Shown here piece after piece: positions 1-9,542 of a DNA stretch of 39,089 nucleotides. The notes beneath the pieces were generated by a model that searched no databases, had not been told where the DNA came from, and was given only the letters and a program-made list of their open reading frames with translations. Made by a program: the position numbers and the translations under genes. This DNA is from Roseibium sp. (GTDB lineage Bacteria > Pseudomonadota > Alphaproteobacteria > Rhizobiales > Stappiaceae). Every line of letters starts with the position of its first letter. Position 1 is the first letter of the stretch. The stretch spans positions 1 through 39,089 of the forward strand of contig NZ_JAILWL010000004.1 of the NCBI RefSeq assembly GCF_025698965.1, given 5' to 3'.

Positions 1-1065
1 AGCAAATGCTGCTTGTCCACGCAACCCATTGATAACCGAGACATTGTGCAATGCGACCTTTTCAGCACCAAAAGTTCGCTTGTACGGTTCATCCCCGATA
101 GTGAAGTCAAAAATCTGTGTACCCCGTGCCGTTTCCTGCCGGATCAGTTCTGTCAACCCAAGTAGACCTAGCGAATATCTCTGATGATGCTCGGCCCCGG
201 AAAAGGCACCAAGCAGCAGCAAGAAACGACCATTGCACCTAAGCCCAAAATCTATTGACATTATCTGATCATTCCAAAGGCCGACAAAGGTAACTGCATC
301 TCCCTTCTCCGCTCCCAGTTCAGCCATCTTGAGATAGAAATCGAAATACTCCGGTTTTGACAACAAATCATTCTCAAATCGGGCAGAGCGCAATTCTCGC
401 ATTGCCTTGAAGGCATGATGTATCTCCTTGGCATTAGACAAAGAAACGTATTCAAGCTTTCCAACCTCTTTTCCAAACGCGTTCCGCTTGCGTCGCAGCC
501 CACTACGGGAATTCTTGGAGACACAGGTTTTTAGCCAATTCTCATAACCTTCTCCAATATTCACGTCATAGGCGCTGTTTATATTGAGAGACCGGGAAAC
601 TTCTGCGAACAAACGCCCTACATCAAAGACATCCTGCCGTTGCTTTCGAAACAACAGTAAATCAAAGGGCTGGAGAGCTTCAATAAGTTGCTCCTTGAAA
701 CCCGGTGTCTCGGCAAGCCTTGTCAGGCTCTCATTCGACCCAATAATAGCGTTGTAGTCGGCCACACCGAGGTCTGCCGGCTGCAGAATGTGAAAGCCGT
801 AATACCTCTCCCTGACAAGTGGAATCACGACGTCCGGGTGACATGAGTCGCCTATATAAATTTTTAGAACTAGAGGCTGGGCTCCGAGAGAAGGAACCAG
901 TTTGCTATAGAACAAATCCAGCCATTGCGGCGACTGGAAAGCAGTGATGCGAGAATGATCACACAACAAATGAAACGCTTTGGAAGTAAAGTCGTGTGTT
1001 TCGTCACTCTCAAGCCGAAATTGAACTTGTGATTCTGTCGGCATGACTTTGGCGTCGCGGTTCAT
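1..1065 (-). CDS. CelD/BcsL-like GNAT-fold acetyltransferase (C-terminus cut by window edge)
   Basis: An open frame of 355 codons runs off the left edge, so the C-terminus is missing. Near its visible end it reads IFDFTIGDEPYKRTFGAE, the signature of the CelD/BcsL-like acetyltransferase family (Acetyltransf_6), which usually lies in cellulose or exopolysaccharide clusters and is thought to acylate sugar precursors or polymer. The middle of the protein (KNSRSGLRRKRNAF, then an ELRSARFEND stretch) also fits that family. I chose the upstream ATG at 1065 over the in-frame ATG at 1044 because a perfect AGGAGG (1077-1082) lies 11 nt before it. It is the last visible gene of the leftward polysaccharide operon, 34 nt after the GH5 gene. 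The family assignment is fairly sure; the acceptor substrate is unknown. Confidence 0.8.
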   Translation of the reverse strand, partial: MNRDAKVMPTESQVQFRLESDETHDFTSKAFHLLCDHSRITAFQSPQWLDLFYSKLVPSLGAQPLVLKIYIGDSCHPDVVIPLVRERYYGFHILQPADLGVADYNAIIGSNESLTRLAETPGFKEQLIEALQPFDLLLFRKQRQDVFDVGRLFAEVSRSLNINSAYDVNIGEGYENWLKTCVSKNSRSGLRRKRNAFGKEVGKLEYVSLSNAKEIHHAFKAMRELRSARFENDLLSKPEYFDFYLKMAELGAEKGDAVTFVGLWNDQIMSIDFGLRCNGRFLLLLGAFSGAEHHQRYSLGLLGLTELIRQETARGTQIFDFTIGDEPYKRTFGAEKVALHNVSVINGLRGQAAFA

Positions 1066-1099
1066 CAATCCTGTTACCTCCTGGAAGATCAGGAAGATT

Positions 1100-2284
1100 T
1101 TAGCGAGGTCTTCTTATCAACTCGTTTACCGCTGCAGCATCGAGGTCGCGCGTTTGTGGGTCCACAATTCCAAATCCATCGGAAAAATCCCAATGCGCCC
1201 AACCAAGGCAGTTTTCCTCTGCCATTTGTGCAACGGATCCAAGCCAGCGAAGTCGGTCGCGCCGCGGTGAATGATAAGTCAAAACGCCGAACTCATTCAC
1301 GATGACAGGAACCCCATGTGTCAATGACCAATGGTGCACCTTTTCAAATGCGTTCCGAACGTCATGCTCAGTCCAAGGTTCTTCGAAAATTCGTCGCACT
1401 TCCTCGGCTGCCTCTACCTTCCAGTTCGCCTCGAGACGAGCAATAAGTTCTTTGACTTGCAAATCATCTGCGCGGGCAGGGAACGGTATACCCGATGCAG
1501 AACGAACGGGATCACTCTGATCGAGCCATTCAGCTCCCTGGTGGGTAAATATGAACGGGTCATAGTAGTGGATTGCGTAGACCAAATTCGGATCTCTCAA
1601 AGGTTCGAAACCCGCCAGGCTTTCGTGTCGCATGGGACCGTGTGGTCCAACCACAAACGAATGATCTGGAAGTTGTTGCCTGAGCGAACTCACGAGCGCC
1701 GTTGCATGGCTTTGCCAAGTCCGCGCGTCAGTGTCGGGCTCATTCAGAAGCTCTATGAGCACGCTGTCAGGAGACGTTTCAGATAATAAAGACGAGAGAT
1801 GGGACCAGATCGCAGCAAGGCGATTGTACCCAGCCTGAGGGACGGCCCGATAGAGACTGTTAAATTCGTCGTCTGGATGCAAGTCGACTGTGACTATATA
1901 TCCGATCTCGGTAAGCTTCTTCAATTCTGCCAGAAGTTCTTCGGCATAGACAATTGCGTCCGGAGAATAGAATTGCCCGTAAGTAAAGTCCGGATGAAAA
2001 ACTGGAAGTCGAATATGTGTAAACCCTCTCCTGAACAAATCGTTCAGGACACTCAAAGATGGGCGATCCACGGTTTTCGGGGCATCCCAGTTGGGTAAAT
2101 TGATGCCGCGTGTTACCCGATGTAGAAGTTCGACATTCGTGAAATGTGGATAGGATCTGCTCGAAAAACAGCTTTCTGATAGCGGTTCGTTCGCCTTCAC
2201 TGCACCGTGCACAGCAATAAACAAAACGACGATAATTGCGCAGAACAGCTTGAAAAATTGCGGTTTCAAAGTTAACCGGTCCAC
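1100..2284 (-). CDS. Exported GH5-family glycanase (cellulase-like)
   Basis: This 394-residue protein has an N-terminal hydrophobic signal or anchor (residues about 10-31) followed by a (beta/alpha)8 glycoside hydrolase. The catalytic acid/base is seen in LIELLNEPDTD (E182) and the nucleophile in VIVNEFGVL (E331). AIHYYDPF and WAHWDFSDGFGIV are other GH5 landmarks. The start is GTG at 2284, inside the last codons of the upstream glycosyltransferase (13-nt overlap), so translation is probably coupled. Polysaccharide loci often carry a periplasmic or secreted glycanase that trims or releases the polymer, as with BcsZ in cellulose operons. The location points to the product of this cluster as substrate, but which glycan is cut cannot be read from sequence. 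Confidence 0.85.
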   Translation of the reverse strand: MDRLTLKPQFFKLFCAIIVVLFIAVHGAVKANEPLSESCFSSRSYPHFTNVELLHRVTRGINLPNWDAPKTVDRPSLSVLNDLFRRGFTHIRLPVFHPDFTYGQFYSPDAIVYAEELLAELKKLTEIGYIVTVDLHPDDEFNSLYRAVPQAGYNRLAAIWSHLSSLLSETSPDSVLIELLNEPDTDARTWQSHATALVSSLRQQLPDHSFVVGPHGPMRHESLAGFEPLRDPNLVYAIHYYDPFIFTHQGAEWLDQSDPVRSASGIPFPARADDLQVKELIARLEANWKVEAAEEVRRIFEEPWTEHDVRNAFEKVHHWSLTHGVPVIVNEFGVLTYHSPRRDRLRWLGSVAQMAEENCLGWAHWDFSDGFGIVDPQTRDLDAAAVNELIRRPR

Positions 2285-3108
2285 ATTTTGAAGATCGCTT
2301 TATGATTGGTTTGAAGATACCGAATACCCAACCGACGAGGCTCCAGCAGCGTTCTGTAAAACCACTCCAGTCCGGCAGATTGCATCCAATCTGGAGCTCT
2401 CGAACGCTTCAATGAAAGAAAATCAAACAAGCCACCCGACGTTTTGACAACACCTACGTTGGTGAGCTTGTTCAAGTTGCGGGAAACAAATTTCTGTTCT
2501 CGTGGTACGCCCATACCCACCCAAACAATGTCTGGTTTGGCCGCATTGATTTCCTCAACAATCTTCTCTTCTTCTTGCATGTTAAAGTACCCGTTCCGAC
2601 GCCCAGTGACGATCAGGTTCGGATACTTTTCGACTGACTTTTCGACCGCAAGTTTATTTGAAGTTTCGTCCCCTCCGAGAAAATAGAAGGAAACTCCGGC
2701 GCGTTCGGCCCGTTTAGCGACATCATGAAACAAATCAGTTGTTGCGACCCGCTCGATCGATGGCAATTCATGCTTGATTTTTGAAAATAGAACCATTGGC
2801 ATGCCGTCCGCCAATATCTGATCGGCACATAGGAATTCCTTTCGGATTTCAGCATCTTCATCACACAGAACGATGACCTGTCCGTTGGCAGATGTCGAAT
2901 AGAATGGGGGCATTTCGAAGTGCCGTGCCAACAGTGCGTGGCTGATAAATGCCTCGGCTACAGTATTCCGGTCAGACCATGTGACCGGAAGACCTCCTAG
3001 AGGTAAAGTTGGTCCGGATTTAGACAAGATAGCAATCAGCTTCCGCTCAAGCACACTCGAGAAATCGGGGCTGAAGATGTTACTCTTGTACTTTCTTTGA
3101 GGCTCCAT
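2272..3108 (-). CDS. WecG/TagA/CpsF-family glycosyltransferase (GT26)
   Basis: This 278-residue protein carries the GT26 signatures: an ADGMPMVLFSK segment, then FYFLGGDETSNKLA (nucleotide-sugar region), then PDIVWVGMGVPREQKFV with the conserved VGMGxPxQE-like turn, and KTSGGLFDFLSLKRSRAPDWMQ followed by GLEWFYRTLLEPRRL. Family members transfer a sugar such as ManNAc(A), or a similar residue, to an undecaprenyl-linked intermediate at the inner face of the membrane. The basic C-terminus with aromatic residues is the usual membrane-binding appendage. The start at 3108 has only a weak purine-rich stretch upstream. It lies between the co-polymerase gene (about 100 nt upstream) and the GH5 gene (overlapping). 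The donor sugar is not known. Confidence 0.88.
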   Translation of the reverse strand: MEPQRKYKSNIFSPDFSSVLERKLIAILSKSGPTLPLGGLPVTWSDRNTVAEAFISHALLARHFEMPPFYSTSANGQVIVLCDEDAEIRKEFLCADQILADGMPMVLFSKIKHELPSIERVATTDLFHDVAKRAERAGVSFYFLGGDETSNKLAVEKSVEKYPNLIVTGRRNGYFNMQEEEKIVEEINAAKPDIVWVGMGVPREQKFVSRNLNKLTNVGVVKTSGGLFDFLSLKRSRAPDWMQSAGLEWFYRTLLEPRRLGIRYLQTNHKAIFKMWTG

Positions 3109-3213
3109 GTTATTCTCTATTTTCTGCTTCTAATTTCTTAGATTATTCGCAGAATCGAATTAACATGCAGCAAAAATACTTGGTTTAAATCCTCTAAATT
3201 AGATTTGTAAAAT

Positions 3214-5355
3214 CTAAACTAATATCAGGCGAAACCTGTCTGGAAAGAATTTACCAGCATCGTGCACGAGTTTGGTGACACTTTTGCTCTTCGACATATG
3301 AGCGTAGTCAATCAGAACGAGGTAATCTGAGATCTTTGCAATCTGCTCCAATCCTTTTTCACAGGCCAATGCGGGCGCATCGACAATCAGACAAGAGCGT
3401 TGCCCGGTCGGACTAAGACCGAAATCGCCAACCGCCTTCCAAATCGACATTTGGTCTTCAAATTCATTTTTCGCAAATTCGATCGGATTAATAATGGAAA
3501 TCGGCAACTCTTCAAACTTTGATAAACGATCTTCCTTTCGCGGATCTTCCTTCGAATAATTCTCGTCTGCGTCCAACAACAAGGCTGGGACTGAACGCAA
3601 TCCGGAAATCATAGCTAGACCGAGCGCAATATCGAATTTCTCAGGGCACGTACGCGGTGAGCCAATAACAACTGTAGCCCCCGGTCGCAGGACGGTTTTG
3701 AGGTCTTGTCGCATTGGGCCGGCTAAAATGCTTCGAGCGATACACGCCGGGTCTTTCGACCATGTTTCATTCTTGTGTGAATTGCCGAGCGAAATAGGCA
3801 ACCGTTTGCTCTCCGCAGAGGGCACTGTTCGCTCAACGTCCTGGTTTCCAACGGCTCTTTGGGACTGCTTTTTGGAAGGGGTAGGGGCTTCCTGCTTTGG
3901 CTCAGAAGCGCTTTTCTTGTCTGACTCGTCATTCATTGTTTTTGCTTTGTTTGTTGAAACGCCATTTCTCCTATCCCGTCGCCCGGATAAATTCATTTCG
4001 CGCAGCACTGCATATAATACCGCGAATGTGCCAGACAGCAGGAAGAACACGATCACAGCCACTACGAGACTGGGACGGGTGGTATAAAGGGGTGGGCTTG
4101 CCGCTGAAGCGATCTGAACTTGTTCCACTTCAATTCCACTCTGTTCTTCCGTGCTTTTGAACCTGATCAAGAATTCCTCATAAAGCCTGCGGTTCGCGTC
4201 GGCCTCACGTTGGAGACTACCCAACTGAACCATCGCACGGTCCGTTTTCGAGGCCTCCTTCTTGAGCGTTTGCAGATCCTCTTCCAGAGCTTTTTGAGCT
4301 GCGACTGCACTCTCCAGCTGCTCCTTGCGTATTGCCAGGAGACGACCTCTTTCATCGACGATTTGGCGCTCAATGCCGGACAGTTTGCTTCGCTCCGCCG
4401 TTACACGCGGATGCCGAGGGCCATAGATACGATCGAACTCTGAGAGGTTTTGCAGAGCCTGCCCTCTTTGCCGGCGCAATTCCGTAAACTGAGCGGCATC
4501 CGACTGCTCTGCTGCTTCCCCCGTTCCAAATCCGTTTTGAAATTGCTCATAACGTGCCCGCGCAGCTTCTGCTGCCCCATTGGCTGCAGCGATCTGTTGG
4601 TTGAGTTCAATCAACTCGCGTTGCAATAGTGTACTGTCTCTGGTGACATCGAATATCCCGCGCTCCGCTTTGAAGTTCGCCACGGCATCTTCTGAAGACA
4701 CCAAATTGTTCTGCAGAGCCTGAAGCCGCTCCTGCAAAGACGCGGCTGCAAACTCATTTGCTGACACATGGGACTGTGTCTGCTTGTCTACGAATGCCCG
4801 CGCAACAGCGTTTGCATAATACGCAGACTTGTCGGGATCGTTCGAGGTAAACGAGATTTCGACGATGAACGTCGCCCCGACGCGGGTGACCCACAGTTTT
4901 TTCTTGAATGCCTCGAGTAATTTCCTGCGATCTTCTTCGTCTGCAGAAACCGCCTCCGCAAACATTGGATCACTTCTCACCTCCAACTTCTTCAACACCG
5001 GCTCAAGAAATCCGTCGGACCTAACTATTTGTACAACGCTTTCCAAGATGGCAGCGTCGGTCCCTATACCGGGCAGGACGTTTTCAGTCAGCGTGACCTT
5101 TCGTTCTCTTGGGTCGACCAGAACAAGAGCCGTTGAGCGATAAGGAAATGGATATAGCGAGAACAGAATAAAGAAGATCGCGGTCAGAACGATCGTAACC
5201 ACACTGATCCTAACGAAGTTGCGACGAGCAAACCCGATGATCTGGGCGAGATCAATCATTCCATGGTCGAACGGCCCGCGAACATGATTGTTGTTAGGTG
5301 GAAAGATTTCAGGGGCCGCCTGGCCCGTCCATGTCCCGCCGACATCGGAGGTCAT
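3214..5355 (-). CDS. GumC/Wzz-type polysaccharide co-polymerase with degenerate BY-kinase-like domain
   Basis: The protein (713 residues from ATG 5355) has the co-polymerase plan: a first membrane segment at about 48-70, a long periplasmic part with coiled-coil heptads (about 200-400), a proline-containing stretch and a second membrane segment at about 430-452. A cytoplasmic tail of about 260 residues follows. The tail resembles the P-loop fold of bacterial tyrosine kinases: it has a Walker A'-like ALLLDAD and a later LIVDAP strand. The place of the Walker A motif reads IGSPRTCPEKFDIA and lacks the GKS/T lysine, and no tyrosine cluster ends the protein. It probably sets chain length or export but is unlikely to be an active kinase. 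I prefer ATG 5355 to the GTG at 5361 because AAAGG (5365-5369) lies 9 nt before the ATG. Confidence 0.85.
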   Translation of the reverse strand: MTSDVGGTWTGQAAPEIFPPNNNHVRGPFDHGMIDLAQIIGFARRNFVRISVVTIVLTAIFFILFSLYPFPYRSTALVLVDPRERKVTLTENVLPGIGTDAAILESVVQIVRSDGFLEPVLKKLEVRSDPMFAEAVSADEEDRRKLLEAFKKKLWVTRVGATFIVEISFTSNDPDKSAYYANAVARAFVDKQTQSHVSANEFAAASLQERLQALQNNLVSSEDAVANFKAERGIFDVTRDSTLLQRELIELNQQIAAANGAAEAARARYEQFQNGFGTGEAAEQSDAAQFTELRRQRGQALQNLSEFDRIYGPRHPRVTAERSKLSGIERQIVDERGRLLAIRKEQLESAVAAQKALEEDLQTLKKEASKTDRAMVQLGSLQREADANRRLYEEFLIRFKSTEEQSGIEVEQVQIASAASPPLYTTRPSLVVAVIVFFLLSGTFAVLYAVLREMNLSGRRDRRNGVSTNKAKTMNDESDKKSASEPKQEAPTPSKKQSQRAVGNQDVERTVPSAESKRLPISLGNSHKNETWSKDPACIARSILAGPMRQDLKTVLRPGATVVIGSPRTCPEKFDIALGLAMISGLRSVPALLLDADENYSKEDPRKEDRLSKFEELPISIINPIEFAKNEFEDQMSIWKAVGDFGLSPTGQRSCLIVDAPALACEKGLEQIAKISDYLVLIDYAHMSKSKSVTKLVHDAGKFFPDRFRLILV

Positions 5356-5535
5356 GTTCACAGACCTTTGTCCCTTCGAAACACACTCAAGTGGTTTTCA
5401 TTTCTTGGCCCGAATTTCTGAGTCGAGCGTTTCAACTTTCAGGATTAGGACAAATTCAATAACTGGCGGTTAAAATTGACAATAGCGCAGCGGGAGCAAG
5501 TTCCGCCCGTATAAGTTGCCGAGTATCATTGTTAC
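5356..5535. promoter_or_regulatory. Divergent promoter region of the two polysaccharide operons
   Basis: About 180 nt separate the start codons of the leftward co-polymerase operon and the rightward wzy operon, so promoters for both must lie here. A TTGACA occurs at about 5476 on the plus strand, but I see no well-spaced -10 hexamer for it. The region is AT-rich with many T-A steps, which would suit MucR-family binding, and a mucR homologue lies downstream at 12010. That link is inference. Confidence 0.4.
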
Positions 5536-7050
5536 ATGAGTGTGATCGAAAGAAATGATGAAGAGATCCCTCGCCGACTGTTTCAGCGCTGGAATCAAGA
5601 TACACTAGAAGCGCTTGGTTCACTGCTGGCTGGCATTCTTGTCATCAGCGTCCCTGTTGTCGGCCACTTGTTGTCACCAATCTTTGCAATACCCGTCGCC
5701 GTATTACTCGCCGGACTGGTCGCAAATTATGCGCCCCGCACAGCTGTGATCAGTATTTTTGTTGCCCTACTCTTTCAGAACTTTTTCGTTTCACTTGTAT
5801 CGGAGGGATTGAGTGGACCGGAGGAGTTCAAAATCATCCGAGGTTACAATTTCTTTGTTCTCTTCACGATTTGGCTCGTAAATACCGTCGGCTACATCAC
5901 CCGGCTAAGAGGGTTGCACAAGTCGATCGACAAGCTCATGAACGCGACATTTCTGAGCATGGGGATCATATTCTTCTATTTCGCAATAGGCTTAGCTCAA
6001 AACCCGACACCCGCTGTGATCTACTTGAGGAACATCATGTCACCTTTGATGGTCTTTCAAGTGACGCTCCTTGTGTTCTGGCGCTGTGACTTCAGGCTTT
6101 CCGCTGCATTGTTTTTGATAACTCTAATTTTTATTCTCTTTGGATACTTGGAGCTTCTCTACCGGCAAGAGTGGCTGAATTTGACGGGTAGCAAAACCTA
6201 CTGGGACCTTGAGACACAAAAGGAAAGATTGCTCCTTGCGTGGGACAAAGAGGCCCGAGAGACTGGATTTGTCGTGACGAAGTTCCTCGATACGATCACG
6301 GTCGACTTCTTTAATACACCGCTTCTGGGCGGACTGAATGTCAGGGTGGCCCGGCTAATGGGCCCCAATATGCATGCAATCAGCTATTCCTATGCTGTCG
6401 CGTTCTTGATAATTTTTGCCCTTTTTCGGGGCGCTCCGTTGAGCGCGCTACTTCTTTTCCCCCTTTTGGTTTTTGCAAGTGCCAAAGGGGCCCTAATAAT
6501 GTTGATCTTAGTATGCGTGGCCTGGGGTACTTTTAAGCTTCTAGGGGCTCGCATGAGCTTCTACCTATTATGTTTGTTGCTCATACTCTACGCAATTTCC
6601 GGCATACTTGTCGGTCTGAGCATTGGTGATTTTCACGTGCTTGGCTTCATGGGAGGGGTACATAATTTTCTTCAGTTCCCATTGGGGCATGGCATCGGTG
6701 TTGGTGGAAATCTAACAACAGACTTCTCTAAACTTAATTGGCCGGAATATCAGGCTCTGGGTCGGACACCGGTTGCAATCGAAAGCGCTGTCGGGGTTTT
6801 GCTATTCCAAATGGGGCCCGGAACATTCGTTGTTCTCGGGCTCTATGCCTGGGTCGCCTGGCAAACAATACGTGTTGGTTCATTCACCGGAACTTCGCTG
6901 CATGTGGCTGCAGGATTTACCCTGTTAACCGTTCTTGTGAACGGAATTTTTCAGGAAGAAGCACTATTTTCCCCGCTCGCGCTCGGACTGCTCATCTCGC
7001 TCAACGGAATGATCCTGGGGCAAGCAATCAGGAGAGGTTTCACGATATAA
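5536..7050 (+). CDS. Wzy/O-antigen ligase-like polysaccharide polymerase
   Basis: This 504-residue protein is very hydrophobic, with roughly a dozen membrane segments and one larger hydrophilic loop around residues 215-265 (KTYWDLETQKERLLLAWDKEARETGF). This plan is typical of Wzy-type polymerases and O-antigen ligases, which join lipid-linked repeat units on the periplasmic face. Sequence in the family is poorly conserved, so the call rests on topology, length and position at the head of an operon with a flippase and glycosyltransferases. The stop is followed directly by the start of the flippase gene. Polymerase and ligase cannot be told apart here; polymerase fits a Wzx/Wzy locus better. 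Confidence 0.72.
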   Translation: MSVIERNDEEIPRRLFQRWNQDTLEALGSLLAGILVISVPVVGHLLSPIFAIPVAVLLAGLVANYAPRTAVISIFVALLFQNFFVSLVSEGLSGPEEFKIIRGYNFFVLFTIWLVNTVGYITRLRGLHKSIDKLMNATFLSMGIIFFYFAIGLAQNPTPAVIYLRNIMSPLMVFQVTLLVFWRCDFRLSAALFLITLIFILFGYLELLYRQEWLNLTGSKTYWDLETQKERLLLAWDKEARETGFVVTKFLDTITVDFFNTPLLGGLNVRVARLMGPNMHAISYSYAVAFLIIFALFRGAPLSALLLFPLLVFASAKGALIMLILVCVAWGTFKLLGARMSFYLLCLLLILYAISGILVGLSIGDFHVLGFMGGVHNFLQFPLGHGIGVGGNLTTDFSKLNWPEYQALGRTPVAIESAVGVLLFQMGPGTFVVLGLYAWVAWQTIRVGSFTGTSLHVAAGFTLLTVLVNGIFQEEALFSPLALGLLISLNGMILGQAIRRGFTI

Positions 7051-8403
7051 ATGAGGGGGGCATTGCTCAAACTATTCACCATTACGCTTCAACCAGAAGT
7101 TCGTGGAGTGATAGGATCGATGACTGTGAAGGTTGCATCGATTTCATCTTCATTCCTCCTGTTTACATTCGCCGCAAGGGTTATGGGAGAAGAGCATTTC
7201 GGCCATTTTGCTGTGTTTTTCAGCGCTGCTTCGATGCTAGCAGTCGTCGCTGCATTTGGCCAGGAGATGCTGATCATCCGGCTTTGGAGTAAGTACATAG
7301 CCGAAAACCGATTGGACCTCGCCAAAGGCAGCATTGTTTTTGGACTTATTGTTTCAGCAATTGGCGGCGTTATTGGCGCCAGCGTAATAGCTCTCTATTT
7401 CGGAAACACGGATTCGGTAAGTGCAGCAGTGTCGGCCGGAGCCTATGTCGCTGCTGCCATCCTGCTCCTGTTCTTATCGAGTCTCGCGAGAACAGTCGTA
7501 AGCATTCTCGCCGGCGACGGACAACGAGAGTTGACAGCGCTCTTTTTTGCCAATCTTGCTTTGATCGCCTGTTACTTCCTAGAACTCGAGCTCTCGATGA
7601 TCTGGGTCATTAATCTACTAACGATTGGCAAACTTACGGCCGTTTCAGTGCAAGTGTATTGCCTGCTTCGCGTGATCAGGCAGTCCTATCCAAAACTGTT
7701 TCAAACACAACACCAATTTGATGCAGCGGCCTGGCTACCTTCGTCTTGTCGCCTTTGGATCGCAAGTGCGCTCGAGACTTCCAACCAATATCTTGATGTC
7801 ATTCTCATTGGTTTATTGCTGGATCCGATAGCCGCGGGGGCATACTTCGTAGCCACGCGATTGGCAAACGGATTCGCATCGATCGCGGATGCGTTCAATA
7901 TGTTTGCGATGCGGCACTTTCCCGAACTCTACTTCCGGCGCGATAGCGTTGGCATGGCGAGGCTTCTTACAACACTTGCCGTACTAACAGCCTTCGCAGT
8001 AGCTGGAGGCCTGGCAGTGATTGTCGTCGCAGGCCATTGGATCTTGCTTTTGTTTGGCGAAGAATATGTCGCTTACTACCACGTCCTGCTGGTCCTGTGT
8101 ATTGGCACAGCTGCTATGGCTGCTTCGGGCCCGGCGGCACCAGTTCTCATGGTTACCGGGTCGGAAAGCCCTTACTTACGAATTGTTGCGCTTAGCGTTG
8201 CCTTAAGGATCACAGGATTTGTGGTCTTGATTCCCGTCTTCGAAATCTTGGGAGCCGCTGTTGCAACCGCCTTTTCACTCATCGTTATGGCAGTACTCAT
8301 AGGCAACAAATCCCAAGCGATGACCGGGATGAATGTCACTGCGACACGTATCTTCTTTCCAGGATCAGTTGCTGCCACTTCTACGAAAGAAACACAAACA
8401 TGA
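7051..8403 (+). CDS. Wzx-like polysaccharide flippase (MOP superfamily)
   Basis: This 450-residue integral membrane protein has about 12 predicted helices. It begins with the pattern usual for polysaccharide flippases: an amphipathic start, then a helix with SSFLLFTFAARVMGEEHFGHFAVFFS. Members move undecaprenyl-linked repeat units across the inner membrane. The ATG directly follows the TAA of the polymerase gene; the GGAGAGG before it is inside the polymerase gene about 14 nt away, suggesting coupled translation. Its 3' end overlaps the glycosyltransferase start by 4 nt (ATGA). Topology, length and context make the family assignment good; the substrate is unknown. Confidence 0.8.
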   Translation: MRGALLKLFTITLQPEVRGVIGSMTVKVASISSSFLLFTFAARVMGEEHFGHFAVFFSAASMLAVVAAFGQEMLIIRLWSKYIAENRLDLAKGSIVFGLIVSAIGGVIGASVIALYFGNTDSVSAAVSAGAYVAAAILLLFLSSLARTVVSILAGDGQRELTALFFANLALIACYFLELELSMIWVINLLTIGKLTAVSVQVYCLLRVIRQSYPKLFQTQHQFDAAAWLPSSCRLWIASALETSNQYLDVILIGLLLDPIAAGAYFVATRLANGFASIADAFNMFAMRHFPELYFRRDSVGMARLLTTLAVLTAFAVAGGLAVIVVAGHWILLLFGEEYVAYYHVLLVLCIGTAAMAASGPAAPVLMVTGSESPYLRIVALSVALRITGFVVLIPVFEILGAAVATAFSLIVMAVLIGNKSQAMTGMNVTATRIFFPGSVAATSTKETQT

Positions 8404-9542
8404 GTGGACGACGTGTACTTTTTATCCAGACACAAGCCGAAAACGCGGGAGCGCAAGAAGTCTCACGCCTCATTGGGGATCAGCTTACCAAACGCGGGTA
8501 TGACGTCCAACATCTGTTTTTCTACCGAAAGTCTGATGATTTTTTCGCGCCCCCCAACACAACGATTCTGTGTGAAATCAGGCCCGCAGGACTTCTGGCG
8601 TTTTTCGCTCTTTTGATGGCACTATTCAAGTTTATCCGAAAAAACCAACCAACGTGTGTGTTCTGCTTTCAGCACTTTGGAAACGTCCTGGGAGCTCCAA
8701 TTGCGCGACTTGCAGGCTGCAGAAACATAGTTGCAAATCAGGTGACCGCCGTAAACCTGATCAATCCAGCAGTCGCTTTCATGGACAAAGTTTTTGGTTC
8801 ATTTGGTGTTTACGATCATGTTACAGCCAATTCGAAGGCACTTTATGATGACTACGCAACCTTTCCCTCTCGTTACGTTAAAAAACTTTTTCTGGTCCCT
8901 CAGGGTTTCGAGGACAAAACTCAATTACTGGAAAAAACGACCGCTCGACGTCAGTTGGATTTACCACCGACAGTATCACTGATTGGATGTACTGCGCGCC
9001 TAAATCCTGCCAAACAACTTGACAAAGTCATCGCTCTGCTGCCTTCAAAACCAGACTGGCATTTCACTATTGCGGGTCAAGGCCCGGATTATGGTCGGCT
9101 CATCGAAATTGCGGAAACCCTGAACGTCAGATCCCGAGTTCATTTCGTCGGAGAACTTGCTCCGGACAAAGTAGGATTATTCCTGGCAGGCCTAGATGTT
9201 TTTGTCTTTCCCTCCGCCGCTGAGAGTTTTGGACTGGCAGCTATAGAAGCTGCGCAAGCAGGAGTGCCAGTCGTCTCAAACACGTTGCCGGTTCTGCGAG
9301 AAGTCCTGCGGACCAAAGAAGGTGCCTGTGCGGCGTTTGTGGACGTTACGGACCAAAACGCATTCTCCCGCCAAGTCGAAGAAACTCTTTGCAATCGTCC
9401 CTTTGCCAGCCTGCTCTCAAAGAGAGGGAGACAATTGAAAGAAAAATACTCACTTGAGACGATGGTCGACACCTATGAAGCTTTCATTTTGAAGCATGAC
9501 CAACATCCTTCGACAAACTCTGAATTGCCGACGCTACAATGA
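8400..9542 (+). CDS. GT4-family glycosyltransferase
   Basis: This 380-residue protein has a GT-B fold. The N-terminal half holds an acceptor-side Rossmann domain (GAQEVSRLIGDQLTKRGYDV). The C-terminal half begins about residue 190 with VSLIGCTARLNPAKQLDKVI, and the donor-site EX7E motif appears as ESFGLAAIE within FVFPSAAESFGLAAIEAAQ, followed by GVPVVSNTLPVLREVL. These are hallmarks of retaining GT4 enzymes that add a sugar to the lipid-linked repeat unit in the cytoplasm. ATGA overlaps tie it to the flippase gene before it and to the next gene after it. Donor and acceptor are not identifiable from sequence alone. Confidence 0.88.
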   Translation: MSGRRVLFIQTQAENAGAQEVSRLIGDQLTKRGYDVQHLFFYRKSDDFFAPPNTTILCEIRPAGLLAFFALLMALFKFIRKNQPTCVFCFQHFGNVLGAPIARLAGCRNIVANQVTAVNLINPAVAFMDKVFGSFGVYDHVTANSKALYDDYATFPSRYVKKLFLVPQGFEDKTQLLEKTTARRQLDLPPTVSLIGCTARLNPAKQLDKVIALLPSKPDWHFTIAGQGPDYGRLIEIAETLNVRSRVHFVGELAPDKVGLFLAGLDVFVFPSAAESFGLAAIEAAQAGVPVVSNTLPVLREVLRTKEGACAAFVDVTDQNAFSRQVEETLCNRPFASLLSKRGRQLKEKYSLETMVDTYEAFILKHDQHPSTNSELPTLQ

